From positions 62,001-126,000 of the forward strand of contig DBJE01000004.1 of NCBI GenBank assembly GCA_002297045.1: a stretch of 64,000 nucleotides of DNA, in the 5' to 3' direction. Within the stretch, counting starts at the first letter, position 1. Every line of letters starts with the position of its first letter. Below, in pieces: positions 16,026 to 24,935 of this stretch. The notes beneath the pieces are model-generated. The model had not been told where the DNA came from and ran no database searches. It was given only the letters and a program-made list of their open reading frames with translations. The stretch is from Caryophanales bacterium UBA784 (GTDB lineage: Bacteria > Bacillota_I > Bacilli_A > RFN20 > CAG-288). The position numbers and the translations under genes were made by a program.

Positions 16026-18640
16026 TTAAAAAGCCAAAGAAAACAGAAGAGACAAACGAAATCGACAGGCTGAACCCTCTTTCCGATGAACTAAGCAAAG
16101 ATCCAAGCGAAGTAAAGCGGGGTCTTGATATCAAAGAGATTCCACCGGAAGTCGAACGGTTTAATCCGGATATCAGCCAAGGGTTGACAAACGAGCAGGT
16201 CGTCAAGCGACAGGAAGATCCGAACCATTTAGTCAATACGGTCAAGGATAATTCAAAGACGACATGGCAGATTATCTCCGGCAACGTCTTTACCTTCTTC
16301 AATAGGCTTCTTCTTGCCATCGCCATTGCCCTTTTAATTGTAGGACGCTGGCAGGAACTTACCTTTTTGGTTATTGCGGTTGCCAACACCTTAATCGGCA
16401 TCATCCAGGAGAGGAAGGCAAAGAAGACCATTGCCAAGCTGAAACTGATTTCCAGTGAAAACGTCAAGGTTATCCGTAACGGAAACGAAAGGGGAATCAG
16501 TGTCAACGATTTGGTCCTTGATGACATTTATGAAATCAAAAACGGGGATCAGATTCCGACCGATTCCATTGTCAAGGAAGGCAAAATCGAGGTGAATGAG
16601 TCTCTTTTGACCGGTGAATCCCTGCCGGTCAAAAAACGCGTAGGCGACAAAATCTTTGCCGGATCGTTTATTGTTTCCGGTGCCTGTAAGGCTCAGGCTG
16701 TCTTTGTCGGAGAGTACAACTACGCCTCTTCCATCCAGAACAAGGCAAAGGTGAGGAACAAACCGAAGTCTGAACTTCTGCGTTCTCTTAACTCGATTAT
16801 TAAAGTCATCTCCTTAATCATTGTTCCTCTTGGGGTACTGACTTTCGTCACCCAGTTCAGGAACAACAGCAATCAGGGATATACCGGATGGAAGCTTGCC
16901 GGAAACACTATCTCTTCAACCGCCGGAAGTATGGTCGGAAGGATTCCTGCCGGAAGGTATCTTCTCGTCTCTGTGGCTTTAGCAAGCTCGGTTGTCCATC
17001 TCTCGAAAAAGAACAGGATGGTGCAGGACATCTATTCAGTGGAAAGGCTCGCCCGGGCAAATACCCTCTGCCTGGATAAGACAGGGACACTGACCGACGG
17101 AACGAGGAAGGTCGATGAGAGGCTGATTATTGATTCCACTTATAACAGGGAAGACCTTGTCGGGTCCTACTTAAGTTCCTTCCAGGAGAACAACCAGACC
17201 TCCATCGCCTTAAGCCAGAGATTTCCTCTTAAGAACACCTACACCGCCATCAACCGGCTTCCGTTCTCCTCTGCCCGGAAATATTCGGCGGTTGAGTTTA
17301 AGGACATCGGTGTTTTTATTCTTGGTGCCCCCGAATATCTCTACAAGGGCAGAGATAAGACAAGGACGACCTATATCGAGAAAAAACAGCAGGCCGGATA
17401 CCGTGTTGTCAGGATCTGCAAAGTCGACGGACCGATTAGGGATGACGGCGTCAAAGGGAAAATCTCTCCGATAGCAGTATTTACTCTCGAGGATCATATC
17501 CGGGAGCAGGCGCCTGCAACCATCAAATGGTTCACGGACAACGGAGTCGATATCAAAATCATCTCCGGCGATAATCCTCTTACCGCCAGTGAGATTGCCA
17601 AGAAATGCAAAGTCCCCAATGCGGAAAAATGTGTCTCCCTAGAAGGGCTGTCGGATGTCGAAGTCTCTCAGATTGTCGACAAGTACACTGTTTTCGGACG
17701 GGTGACCCCTGATCAGAAAGCACTGATTATCCAAACCCTGAAAAAACAGGGAAAGACAGTCGGAAGGACCGGAGACGGCGTCAATGACATCTTAGCAAGG
17801 AAGACGGCAGATTGTTCCGTTGCGATGGCAAATGGTTCCTCTGCGGCAAGAAATGCAGCCCACAGGGTTCTTCTTGATTCGAACTTTGCCTCCATGCCGT
17901 CGGCCGTCGGAGAAGGACGGCGGGCAGTCAACAACGTGCAGCGCTCTAGTTCCTTATATCTGAGGAAGACCAGGTTCACGATTATTTTCACCATCGTCGT
18001 TCTTTGTACCTATCTAAACGGCGGCAAAGGAATTGACTATCCTTTCACCACCAAAAACAGGCTTATTCTAGAGTCCGTCTGTATCGGCCTTTCTTCTATC
18101 TTCCTTGCCCTGCAGAAGAACGAAAGCGTGATCACCGGTCACTTTATCCGAAACACCTTACAGCGGGCTATCCCGGCTGCCTTGCTTAGGGCAGTCATTC
18201 TCGGACTGAACTATATCTTTGCCTATTCCAATAACTTCCTGGAACTAACCTGGACGGAGGCTGGGCAGTTGACAACAATAAGCCAGGATCAATTCACGAC
18301 CTTTAACGTTCTCTCCTTAGCCGTTGTCGGCATTTCCATGTCCTTCAACTGCTTTGTCCCAAGGCTTCCGCTTAAGCAGCACTGGTACCGACTGTTAAGG
18401 TTCACGATTGTTTTCCTTGTATTTAACTTTGCCGTCTTCGTCCTTCCCTTTATTCCTGTCAGCAGTACGAACAGGTCGAAATCCTTAATCGGCATTGATT
18501 TCCGGGAGAGGACGAAGACAAGGTGGCTGCTGCTTGGAATCTATGCCGCAGGTTCAATCTCCTGGATTAAAACCCTGACCACTCTTTTCCATCCGTCAAA
18601 GGAAAAAACAGAAGGTGCTTCTCTAGCGAGGGGAGAGTAA
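16019..18640 (+). CDS. Cation-translocating P-type ATPase
   Basis: 873-residue membrane pump driven by ATP. Motifs in order: actuator LTGES near residue 197, MVGMIPAGMYLL in the fourth helix near 305, phosphorylation site DKTGTLTDG near 352, the nucleotide domain, VGMTGDGVND near 580, then AMKTADCSVAMANGSSAARN and EGRRAVNNVQRSSSLYLMKT. Six C-terminal helices follow. It resembles the CtpE-like P-type ATPases of Firmicutes and Actinobacteria (Ca2+ proposed for CtpE), so the ion is uncertain. Read with AGG as Arg, the helix-4 and hinge motifs would be broken; as Met they are canonical. Coupled to tdk by overlap. Confidence 0.92.
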   Translation: MLVKKPKKTEETNEIDRLNPLSDELSKDPSEVKRGLDIKEIPPEVERFNPDISQGLTNEQVVKRQEDPNHLVNTVKDNSKTTWQIISGNVFTFFNRLLLAIAIALLIVGRWQELTFLVIAVANTLIGIIQERKAKKTIAKLKLISSENVKVIRNGNERGISVNDLVLDDIYEIKNGDQIPTDSIVKEGKIEVNESLLTGESLPVKKRVGDKIFAGSFIVSGACKAQAVFVGEYNYASSIQNKAKVRNKPKSELLRSLNSIIKVISLIIVPLGVLTFVTQFRNNSNQGYTGWKLAGNTISSTAGSMVGRIPAGRYLLVSVALASSVVHLSKKNRMVQDIYSVERLARANTLCLDKTGTLTDGTRKVDERLIIDSTYNREDLVGSYLSSFQENNQTSIALSQRFPLKNTYTAINRLPFSSARKYSAVEFKDIGVFILGAPEYLYKGRDKTRTTYIEKKQQAGYRVVRICKVDGPIRDDGVKGKISPIAVFTLEDHIREQAPATIKWFTDNGVDIKIISGDNPLTASEIAKKCKVPNAEKCVSLEGLSDVEVSQIVDKYTVFGRVTPDQKALIIQTLKKQGKTVGRTGDGVNDILARKTADCSVAMANGSSAARNAAHRVLLDSNFASMPSAVGEGRRAVNNVQRSSSLYLRKTRFTIIFTIVVLCTYLNGGKGIDYPFTTKNRLILESVCIGLSSIFLALQKNESVITGHFIRNTLQRAIPAALLRAVILGLNYIFAYSNNFLELTWTEAGQLTTISQDQFTTFNVLSLAVVGISMSFNCFVPRLPLKQHWYRLLRFTIVFLVFNFAVFVLPFIPVSSTNRSKSLIGIDFRERTKTRWLLLGIYAAGSISWIKTLTTLFHPSKEKTEGASLARGE

Positions 18641-18643
18641 GAG

Positions 18644-19522
18644 ATGACAAGACCGGATCACCCACTCTATGGGGCATTTATCGGAGATATTTTCGGATCT
18701 GCCTATGAGTTCTCTTCTTCACCGGAGAACAAGCTTCCTTCTTTGTCAGCGACTGACTTTGATTTTAGAAATAGTGACTACACAGACGATAGTGTAAGGA
18801 CAGGAGCCATTCTTTCTTCTCTCAGGCACAAACAAAGCGCTGCCGAAGAAAGGCGGAGATTTGCAAAAGAATATCCTCCAAGAAAAGGCGGTTTCGGCCT
18901 AAGGTTCTCTTCCTGGCTGTCAGATCCCAAAAGGAAAGCCTATCATTCTTTTGGAAACGGGGCAGGAAGGCGGATTTCTCCTGTTCCTTATTTCTCTTCC
19001 ACTCTTTTTGACTGTGATTCCCTTGCCGTGAAGATTACCGCTTTAACCCATGATCATAAGGAAGGAATCAAGGCCGGGGCTGTGATTGCCGATTTGATTT
19101 ACCTAGCCTTAAACGGATACAGAAAAGAAGACAGGGAAAAGTTCGCTCTTCTCTTTTATCCGGATTGTCTTTCTTTTAATTTTACCTTCTTACATCTTTT
19201 CTATTCCTACAATGCCAAGGCAGCAGGCAGCGTCCCTCAGGCACTTTTCTGTTTCTTTAAAACCAATAATTTCCTCTCCTGCCTAAAAGCAGTCTGCTAT
19301 ATCGGAGGAGATGCCGACACTATCGGTGCAAGGAGCCTTGCCATCGCCTTGGCCTACTATCAGAAAGTCCCTGACAATATTCTTTCTTTCACAAAAACAA
19401 AGCTCCCTTTGTCTTTTGTGGAAAGGATAGAAAAAGCGCCCCTTCCCCAAAAGAATAAAAGCACGCCTGTCTATAAGGAAGAAGAGAGGAAGAAACTACC
19501 ATCCTATATTCTGACAAGATAA
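18644..19522 (+). CDS. ADP-ribosylglycohydrolase family protein
   Basis: DraG/ARH-type hydrolase that removes ADP-ribose from proteins or small molecules using a binuclear metal site. Metal-binding segments are GAFIGDIFGSAYEF, YTDDSVMT and GGDADTIGAM; FGNGAGMRISPV matches the family FGNGSAMRVSPV, with AGG at Met and CGG at Arg in adjacent codons. A THDHKEG segment corresponds to the usual THNHPEG. At 292 residues it is near full length, with a charged C-terminal tail. It starts three bases after the ATPase stop, so the two are co-transcribed, but no functional link is evident. Confidence 0.92.
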   Translation: MTRPDHPLYGAFIGDIFGSAYEFSSSPENKLPSLSATDFDFRNSDYTDDSVRTGAILSSLRHKQSAAEERRRFAKEYPPRKGGFGLRFSSWLSDPKRKAYHSFGNGAGRRISPVPYFSSTLFDCDSLAVKITALTHDHKEGIKAGAVIADLIYLALNGYRKEDREKFALLFYPDCLSFNFTFLHLFYSYNAKAAGSVPQALFCFFKTNNFLSCLKAVCYIGGDADTIGARSLAIALAYYQKVPDNILSFTKTKLPLSFVERIEKAPLPQKNKSTPVYKEEERKKLPSYILTR

Positions 19523-19540
19523 GAATTTACAAGATTTGTC

Positions 19541-19569
19541 TTGCATTGGAAAAGACAAAGCAATATAAT
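19541..19569 (+). promoter_or_regulatory. Promoter of tRNA-Lys
   Basis: TTGCAT (19541-19546), 17-base spacer, TATAAT (19564-19569), 26 bases before the mature tRNA 5' end. Confidence 0.85.
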
Positions 19570-19595
19570 TAACAAGCGGCTGAAAGAGCACCCAT

Positions 19596-19671
19596 GGATC
19601 TTTAGCTCAGTTGGTAGAGCAACTGACTCTTAATCAGTGGGCCAAGGGTTCAAGTCCCTTAAGATCCACCA
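19596..19671 (+). tRNA. tRNA-Lys (anticodon CTT)
   Basis: Complete cloverleaf: acceptor GGATCTT / AAGATCC, D arm GCTC...GAGC, anticodon stem ACTGA / TCAGT with loop CTCTTAA, T arm AAGGG TTCAAGT CCCTT, discriminator A and encoded CCA. Anticodon CTT reads AAG. This is the only tRNA gene I find; the tRNA that would decode AGG is not in the window. Confidence 0.96.
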
Positions 19672-19677
19672 GAGTAA

Positions 19678-19707
19678 AGACACCTGAGAAATCGGGTGTC
19701 TTTTTTT
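19678..19707 (+). terminator. Terminator after tRNA-Lys
   Basis: AGACACC pairs with GGTGTCT across a ten-base loop, followed by seven Ts. Confidence 0.9.
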
Positions 19708-19710
19708 AGG

Positions 19711-19739
19711 AAAAAATCCGGAGCTGCAAGGCTCCGGAT
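19711..19739 (-). terminator. Terminator of the DUF1538-PII operon
   Basis: On the minus strand ATCCGGAGC pairs with GCTCCGGAT across a six-base loop and is followed by six Ts, 14 bases past the last gene of the operon. Confidence 0.92.
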
Positions 19740-19753
19740 CTATTTTTGTTCTG

Positions 19754-20089
19754 CTATTCCTTTTCTTCCTCAGAAGGCAAAAGTCCGACTGCATCGATGA
19801 TGGGAAGGGAGAGGACAATCCCCCTGCCTTTTGTCGATATACCGGCATCCTCGTAAATCTGCTTCCTGACCTTATCCTTAATATCATCGTCAACAACGAT
19901 GAAGACGATTTCCTTCTCCGGCTGAATGGAAATCCCATAGGCTTTCCTTAGTTCGGGATTAGCCGTTCCCCGTGCGCCGGTAATCGTCCCGCCCTTAGAG
20001 CCAGCCTTTCTGGCAGCGCTCCTGACAAGATCCGTATTTCCTTTATTGACGATGGCGAGAATCAGCTCTTTATTCTTCTGGATTTCCAT
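19754..20089 (-). CDS. PII-like regulatory protein B
   Basis: 111-residue protein of the GlnB/PII-like superfamily, trimeric ferredoxin-fold sensors that bind nucleotides and control partner proteins. Family marks: ELILAIVNKG, DLVMSAARKAGSKGGTI (family DLVMDAARKAGATGGTI; Met is AGG, Arg is AGA), ARGT, ISIQPEKEIVFIVV and a C-terminal GLSTKGQG-like STKGRGIVLSLPI. It overlaps the end of PII-like A by 20 bases and closes the operon. The uridylylation tyrosine of classical GlnB is not evident. It probably regulates the DUF1538 protein. Confidence 0.9.
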   Translation of the reverse strand: MEIQKNKELILAIVNKGNTDLVRSAARKAGSKGGTITGARGTANPELRKAYGISIQPEKEIVFIVVDDDIKDKVRKQIYEDAGISTKGRGIVLSLPIIDAVGLLPSEEEKE

Positions 20090-20513
20090 TTTTCTTCTCC
20101 CTGACTTGGTTATAATCGGATAAGAACTTATAGACAGCTACGGATGAAACGGAATCAATCGGGGCGGCAAAGGCAACGCCTTTGGCGGCACGGGAGATGC
20201 TGAACCGATCGGAAGCAATCTTCTTCCTCGTCTCCCTTTGATCAAGACGACAGATCGTCCTGACGATTTCCTTCTTGGTATTGTCGATGCCAAGGACGTT
20301 CCTCCTCTCTATCGGAGGCCTGGAATGGGCAAAAAGGACTAAGCTCCTTGAGGCTCCTGCTTTGTCATATTGATCGACAAAGTAATTCGCCTGTCCCCGT
20401 CCGACAATGGTAAAGAAGAGAATAATCGGAGCAACGGGGGCCTGTTTTTCAAAAGGAATCTCCTTCCCATCCGTTTTCTTCCTCTTTTTCTGGATCCGTT
20501 TCTTCCAAATCAT
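20070..20513 (-). CDS. PII-like regulatory protein A
   Basis: 147-residue PII-like protein, preceded by a basic N-terminal tail (KKRIQKKRKKTDGKE). The core begins IILFFTIVGRGQANYFVDQY, matching the TIVxRGxGxxxxxxY start of PII-like proteins that accompany DUF1538, and ends GVAFAAPIDSVSSVAVYKFL. It is more divergent than PII-like B. Its ATG overlaps the DUF1538 stop (four bases), so translation is coupled. Ligand and partner are unknown. Confidence 0.82.
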   Translation of the reverse strand: MIWKKRIQKKRKKTDGKEIPFEKQAPVAPIILFFTIVGRGQANYFVDQYDKAGASRSLVLFAHSRPPIERRNVLGIDNTKKEIVRTICRLDQRETRKKIASDRFSISRAAKGVAFAAPIDSVSSVAVYKFLSDYNQVREKKNGNPEE

Positions 20514-22147
20514 TTCACTGCCTCCCCGCTCTTCTTCCAGGAAATATGGACAATCTGTCCGTCATCTTCCTCACTTAAAGCCTTAAGGGCCTGGGCATAG
20601 ATACGTTTCTGCTTAAGCGTGGCGAAGATACCGACAAGTTCAACGGCAATGATAGGCAATGTCGCCCTTATGCCGACGACACCGAATCCGTTCTCCCTGA
20701 CTAATTGGCCGAAATTCTCTTTGTCCTGATAAAGGTAGGCAGTATAACCGATGAACATCGGCATAAAGAAGCAGCTTGCCCTAGTCCCGGTAGCGACACC
20801 GGCGGCATCGATAGCGATGCCGACGTAGATTTCCGGTGTGAGGAAGGAAAGAGTAAGGGCAAGAAGGAAAAGAAGGGAAATCACGATGACAAAGGAAACT
20901 GAATAATGGACACGAAGGATGTTGATGACAATGGCAAAGGCGATGGCAGAGCAAAGAGAGATATAGATTGTCTTGGGAGAGATGGCACCACGGCTGACCT
21001 CGCTGACGTTTTCGGCAAGGACATGGACAGCCGGCTCAGCAAGCCTGGCAATAAACCCGGTGAGCGCACCCCTTAAAAGGAATAACCAGAGATAGTCGGG
21101 AGAAGAGGCAAAGTACTTTCCAAGCTGAACAGCCGCCGGCCTAAGTCCGGATTCGGCACCAAGGAAGAAAAGGACTAAGCCGATAAAATCATAGACAAAG
21201 CCAATGGCAACGGATGCCAAGGCCTTTCCTCTCCTTTTCGCATAAAGATTGAACAAGACAAAGAAACCCCTTATGGGAAGCCTTGAAATAATGACGTTCT
21301 TCCTCGAATTTAGGAAATTGGCAAGATAGAGTTCACCCCTTGCACCATAGGTAGGAAGTGTATGCCTGATGGAATCTGTTCCACTTACAATATTCCTTTT
21401 CCCGGCAATGACCTTCCTTATTTCATCAATTCCCTTGTCCTGCCTGAATAGAGAGAAAATCCTGCAGGCAAGAACCGTACCTAGAGAACATAGTCCGGAA
21501 AAGCCAAAGGAGTCGTCCTCTGCCTTTTCACCTCCTAAGGTATTGGCTACACCGACACCCCTGGAAATAATAAAAGGAACGGTGACAACACCGGTCGTCC
21601 TTCCGCCGGCATCAAAGGCCAAAGTGAAGAAGGACTTGTTGGCCATGCAGCCAAGAAGGAAGACAAGTCCGTATCCGATAGAGAGCCAGTACTTCAGGCT
21701 TTTATTGTAGATAATCCGGACGACTCCGATTAAAAGAAATACACCGACGCCGCAGGCGGAGATGGCAATCAAGGACCAGGATGGTCCGTCAGGGGAAATA
21801 CGGCTGGCTAAGACGGAGAGATCAGGCTCTGCCCTAGTGGCAAGGAAGCCCATCAATAAGGCAACGACAAGAAGCCTGACAAGGCTCTTCCGTTTAGTGA
21901 GGGTAGTACCGACGATTTCTCCGATTTTGGCAATGGACTTATCGACGCCTAAGGAAAAGAATGTCGTTCCGAGGATCAAGGGAAGAGTAGAAATCAGAAG
22001 AGAGAGGGTGACCGGACCGAAATAGGTTCCTGCCTTCCCTTCAAAGGAAAAGCCTGGAAGAAGGAAGCCAAAAACAAGAATCAACACAATCCTTGGAAAA
22101 ATCGCCCTAAGGGATTCTTTGAACTTGGAGATGATCGCCTGTTTCAT
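20510..22147 (-). CDS. DUF1538 family membrane protein
   Basis: 545-residue integral membrane protein with about twelve helices arranged as two similar halves. Half one has GFLATMAEPDLSVLA and FDAGGMTTGVVTVPFIISMG; half two has FIARLAEPAVHVLAE and AIDAAGVATGTMASCFFMPM. Both are the characteristic paired AEPxxxVL and (D)xGGVxxG motifs of DUF1538, a family of unknown function whose inverted-repeat plan suggests a transporter. AGG falls at Met positions of the motifs. It heads an operon with two PII-like genes, which suggests a nutrient or ion carrier gated by nucleotide-sensing PII proteins; this last point is inference. Confidence 0.9.
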   Translation of the reverse strand: MKQAIISKFKESLRAIFPRIVLILVFGFLLPGFSFEGKAGTYFGPVTLSLLISTLPLILGTTFFSLGVDKSIAKIGEIVGTTLTKRKSLVRLLVVALLMGFLATRAEPDLSVLASRISPDGPSWSLIAISACGVGVFLLIGVVRIIYNKSLKYWLSIGYGLVFLLGCMANKSFFTLAFDAGGRTTGVVTVPFIISRGVGVANTLGGEKAEDDSFGFSGLCSLGTVLACRIFSLFRQDKGIDEIRKVIAGKRNIVSGTDSIRHTLPTYGARGELYLANFLNSRKNVIISRLPIRGFFVLFNLYAKRRGKALASVAIGFVYDFIGLVLFFLGAESGLRPAAVQLGKYFASSPDYLWLFLLRGALTGFIARLAEPAVHVLAENVSEVSRGAISPKTIYISLCSAIAFAIVINILRVHYSVSFVIVISLLFLLALTLSFLTPEIYVGIAIDAAGVATGTRASCFFMPMFIGYTAYLYQDKENFGQLVRENGFGVVGIRATLPIIAVELVGIFATLKQKRIYAQALKALSEEDDGQIVHISWKKSGEAVK

Positions 22148-22196
22148 GGCTGGTTGTATTCCTTTTCCCAGGATGACGACTGCTTACAGGAGAGAA

Positions 22197-23489
22197 CTAG
22201 TCGCGAGCCTGATATAGCGGCTTATTGTCAGACTGGGTATTCAAAGGAGGACAGACCTTATTGTTTGCAAAGACTAGACGCCTTAGGGAACCGGCGATAA
22301 GTACCCTATAGAGGTACTGACTTGACCTAAAGCCGGCAATCCTGGCGATAAGGGAAGGCGTAAGAGTCATCGAGCAGCCCTCCTTCCTCGCATCGAGGAA
22401 ACTTGTATCTCTGTACTTGGAAACCTTCCGGCGGGAGAGAAGGAACATGATAAGCCCGGAAAGAAGGATAAGACCAACGACGATTCCGGAAAGGATTCCG
22501 ATATTGATCCAGGTAGACTTGATATTGTTTTCCCAGGCAGAAGCATGGGCTAAGGAAACAAAGCCGTTATCATAGGCTTCATCGATAGAGGAAGCATCCT
22601 TAAAAAGAAGGGAATATAAACTATCGCCCTGCTTTGCACCAATGGCTTCTAAACCCGAAGACAAGTCTCCTTGATAGGAAGCCGCCCTCTGGGCAGAGGA
22701 TTTCGTCGTCTGAAGGGTGAAAAATCCGACATTAAGGAAATCCTGTCCGACAAGCCTGAAAGAATGAGGATAGTTTCCAAGTTTTCCTTCAGCATTCCTA
22801 TTCAGGATAACCGTAGTGATGAAGTTGTTCAGATACTGAACAGCCTTTTCATTCTTCCTAGAAAGGGCAGGGAAGTAATAAGCCTCAAGGAAAGTGGTCT
22901 GCTCTGTTTCATATTCCGGAGTGGTGGAAGCAGAATTTCCACTAACACTCGGTTTAATCCTGGTTCCGGTATTCTTGACACCGACACAATCAAAGTAATA
23001 GACAAGATTTAAATTCGTATATTCCTTAATATAGGCACTGGCACCCTGGGAGGAGGAATCATTGTAAGCCGATGCAAACAGAGGCTTTGTGTTCAATAAA
23101 TCATATTCACTCTGCCAAGTGGAATCACTAGCCCCATAAGCAGAAAGGCCGTCCCTATTTAAAACCATTCTCCCGTCTTTATCGTTATCGACTTTGATGG
23201 CCTTAAAATATTCCTCTTCACCGATGATGTGCTTGATTGCTTTGTTCACTTCATAGTTATTGCTCGCGGCAAGTCCACCGGCGGCATTGGTCTTATAACC
23301 GGAGACCAAGGCTGGAATCCAGACAAGGAAAACAGCCAAAACAGCAATAACGATGGAAATATACCAAGGCCTCTTGCGGCTATCGATGACGGCTTGGTTA
23401 GAATAAAGGGTCTTTGCGATGGTCGAAAAAGGAACCTTTGTCTTCTTCTTTGCTTTTTGCGGATTCTTCACACTATTTTTTGCGCTCAT
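22197..23489 (-). CDS. Membrane-anchored protein with large extracellular domain
   Basis: 430 residues: a basic cytoplasmic start, one transmembrane helix (WYISIVIAVLAVFLVWIPAL), an extracellular region of about 240 residues, a second helix (IGILSGIVVGLILLSGLIMFLL) and a cytoplasmic tail. The opening LYSNQAVIDSRKRPWYISI vaguely recalls DUF1189-type proteins, but I do not assign it. It lies 49 bases upstream of DUF1538 on the same strand and could belong to the same transcript. Confidence 0.6.
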   Translation of the reverse strand: MSAKNSVKNPQKAKKKTKVPFSTIAKTLYSNQAVIDSRKRPWYISIVIAVLAVFLVWIPALVSGYKTNAAGGLAASNNYEVNKAIKHIIGEEEYFKAIKVDNDKDGRMVLNRDGLSAYGASDSTWQSEYDLLNTKPLFASAYNDSSSQGASAYIKEYTNLNLVYYFDCVGVKNTGTRIKPSVSGNSASTTPEYETEQTTFLEAYYFPALSRKNEKAVQYLNNFITTVILNRNAEGKLGNYPHSFRLVGQDFLNVGFFTLQTTKSSAQRAASYQGDLSSGLEAIGAKQGDSLYSLLFKDASSIDEAYDNGFVSLAHASAWENNIKSTWINIGILSGIVVGLILLSGLIMFLLSRRKVSKYRDTSFLDARKEGCSMTLTPSLIARIAGFRSSQYLYRVLIAGSLRRLVFANNKVCPPLNTQSDNKPLYQARD

Positions 23490-23878
23490 GTGTTTACCTT
23501 CTATCTTTATTTATATATATTTATACAAATTCTACAGCTATATATTATCCATTATTTCTAAGCCTTTTACAATAATAGAAGGAAAACAGGAAAGAAAGGA
23601 ATTCTTGTGAATTGTAAATTGAAACAGGAAGGAAGAAGCAGATAAAATGGCCTTGAGTAAACTCATGGGCCATACATTAGAAGATATTGTCCAGGATGAA
23701 TCTATGAGAACACACTAATGGGTAGAATGACTATGCAGAAGAAGCAGCGTGGTTAGAAATACGAATAGTTCGTCCAATATCGAAGAGTCAGGGGAACATA
23801 AGATCAAAGTGATATTCCCCCACTGGAAGGATGTCACAGTTCATATTTTCTTAACTACCCGTCCGTTCTCCTTCTGAT
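23490..23878. other. Gene-poor gap
   Basis: About 390 bases with stops in all frames. One short plus-strand stretch (23647-23718) resembles a tyrosine-recombinase tail; the rest shows nothing I recognise. Confidence 0.45.
23647..23718 (+). pseudogene. Possible tyrosine-recombinase C-terminal remnant
   Basis: Twenty-three codons reading LSKLMGHTLEDIVQDESM before a TAA. LxxLMGHxxxxxT is the box II histidine region of phage-type integrases, but the catalytic tyrosine is absent and the match is very short, so this may be chance. Confidence 0.15.
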
Positions 23879-24325
23879 TTACAAATCCGTATTATTTTTG
23901 GATTGCTTTTTCTTATCTTTGATTGCTATTCCGATTCTTACGGCAAAAGGCGTAAGAGAAACAATAAACAGAACGATGGATAGGAAAGCCAGAATAATAG
24001 AGCCGAAGAAGTCTTCGGATGCCTCCCAAAGGAAGAATCCGCCATAAATAAGAAAGCCCATCAAAAAAGCATTGATAATTTCAAAGAAAAGAAACCATCT
24101 ACTTTTCTTAATAGACAACTTTTTAAAATAAAGAAAGTATGATAGTGCAGTGAAAGCAAGTCCAATCATCAGAGGAATGATTTCGTACACAATAATATTA
24201 AAGGTGCTGTAAACGAAGAGAGTGCCACCATCCCCTGTAGAGTTAGGAATGCCGACAAATAAATAAAGAGGGAAGGATAATAAGGCAAGAAGTATTGCAA
24301 ACACATAATAAAATATTTTTTTCAT
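23879..24325 (-). CDS. Small four-helix membrane protein
   Basis: 148 residues from the chosen start MKKIFYYVFAILLALLSFPL, with four hydrophobic helices and a Lys-rich C terminus. An upstream in-frame ATG at 24361 is possible, but AAGGAG lies between the two ATGs, which favours 24325. No family recognised. It stands alone in AT-rich DNA. Confidence 0.6.
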   Translation of the reverse strand: MKKIFYYVFAILLALLSFPLYLFVGIPNSTGDGGTLFVYSTFNIIVYEIIPLMIGLAFTALSYFLYFKKLSIKKSRWFLFFEIINAFLMGFLIYGGFFLWEASEDFFGSIILAFLSIVLFIVSLTPFAVRIGIAIKDKKKQSKNNTDL

Positions 24326-24877
24326 ACGCGTATTATTCTCCTTTATTTTTTTCGTAAACAACTCCTATTTTTATATTATACAACCATAAAGTGTTCATCT
24401 CAGTGCAGAAAATTGTAAGTTTCTCCTTTTAAAGACAGTCGGTCGTTTCGCACTTCGGTCATTGGTAAACAGACAACACAAGTAAAAAAAGCTGTAATGT
24501 GCCTTCACCGTACCTACACAGATCAGTTTAAAAACCCATGTACCTAATATGACATCAAAACGACACCCGGGCGGAAAGAACCACAATGCCTCAAGCTCAG
24601 AAGAAAATATTACCAAAGCAAAGCCAGACAAAAATTCTGAGGAATCAAATAAAGCTATATTTCATTGGTTTTCAATCCCGAACTGTAAAAGTCATGATTA
24701 TGACAAAAGCCACTACGATAACAGGAGAGAAATAGAAGACTGCAAATCGTTCTGTGGATTGAAGTTAATCATTGATGACTCAGTCCTTTGCTATATTTTC
24801 CATACAAAGACTCCATGTCCTCCTAAGCAACTTCCTAAAAATTGTAAATCGCTAATATAATTTTTTCTTTTCCCTAA
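24326..24877. other. Gene-poor gap upstream of the BusR-like gene
   Basis: About 550 AT-rich bases. Short open frames exist on both strands (24549-24860 plus, 24395-24631 minus), but neither has a plausible protein composition or ribosome-binding site. Confidence 0.45.
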
Positions 24878-24906
24878 TTGAATTTAAAAGATTTCTCAAT
24901 TATAAT
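24878..24906 (+). promoter_or_regulatory. Promoter of the BusR-like regulator
   Basis: TTGAAT (24878-24883), 17-base spacer, perfect TATAAT (24901-24906). AATTG and CAATT repeats overlap the elements and could be an operator for autoregulation. Confidence 0.8.
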
Positions 24907-24935
24907 TGTCTTACAAGTTTTGGAGGAAACATTGT

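Noticed and set aside
16019..18640. P-type ATPase as a degenerate, inactive pump
   Set aside because: The apparent damage (GRTGDGVND, RIPAGR, LARK) disappears when AGG is read as Met; all motifs then match the family.
24395..24860. Overlapping ORFs on both strands in the spacer before the BusR-like gene
   Set aside because: No ribosome-binding sites, odd composition (many Cys, His, Lys) and no family resemblance.
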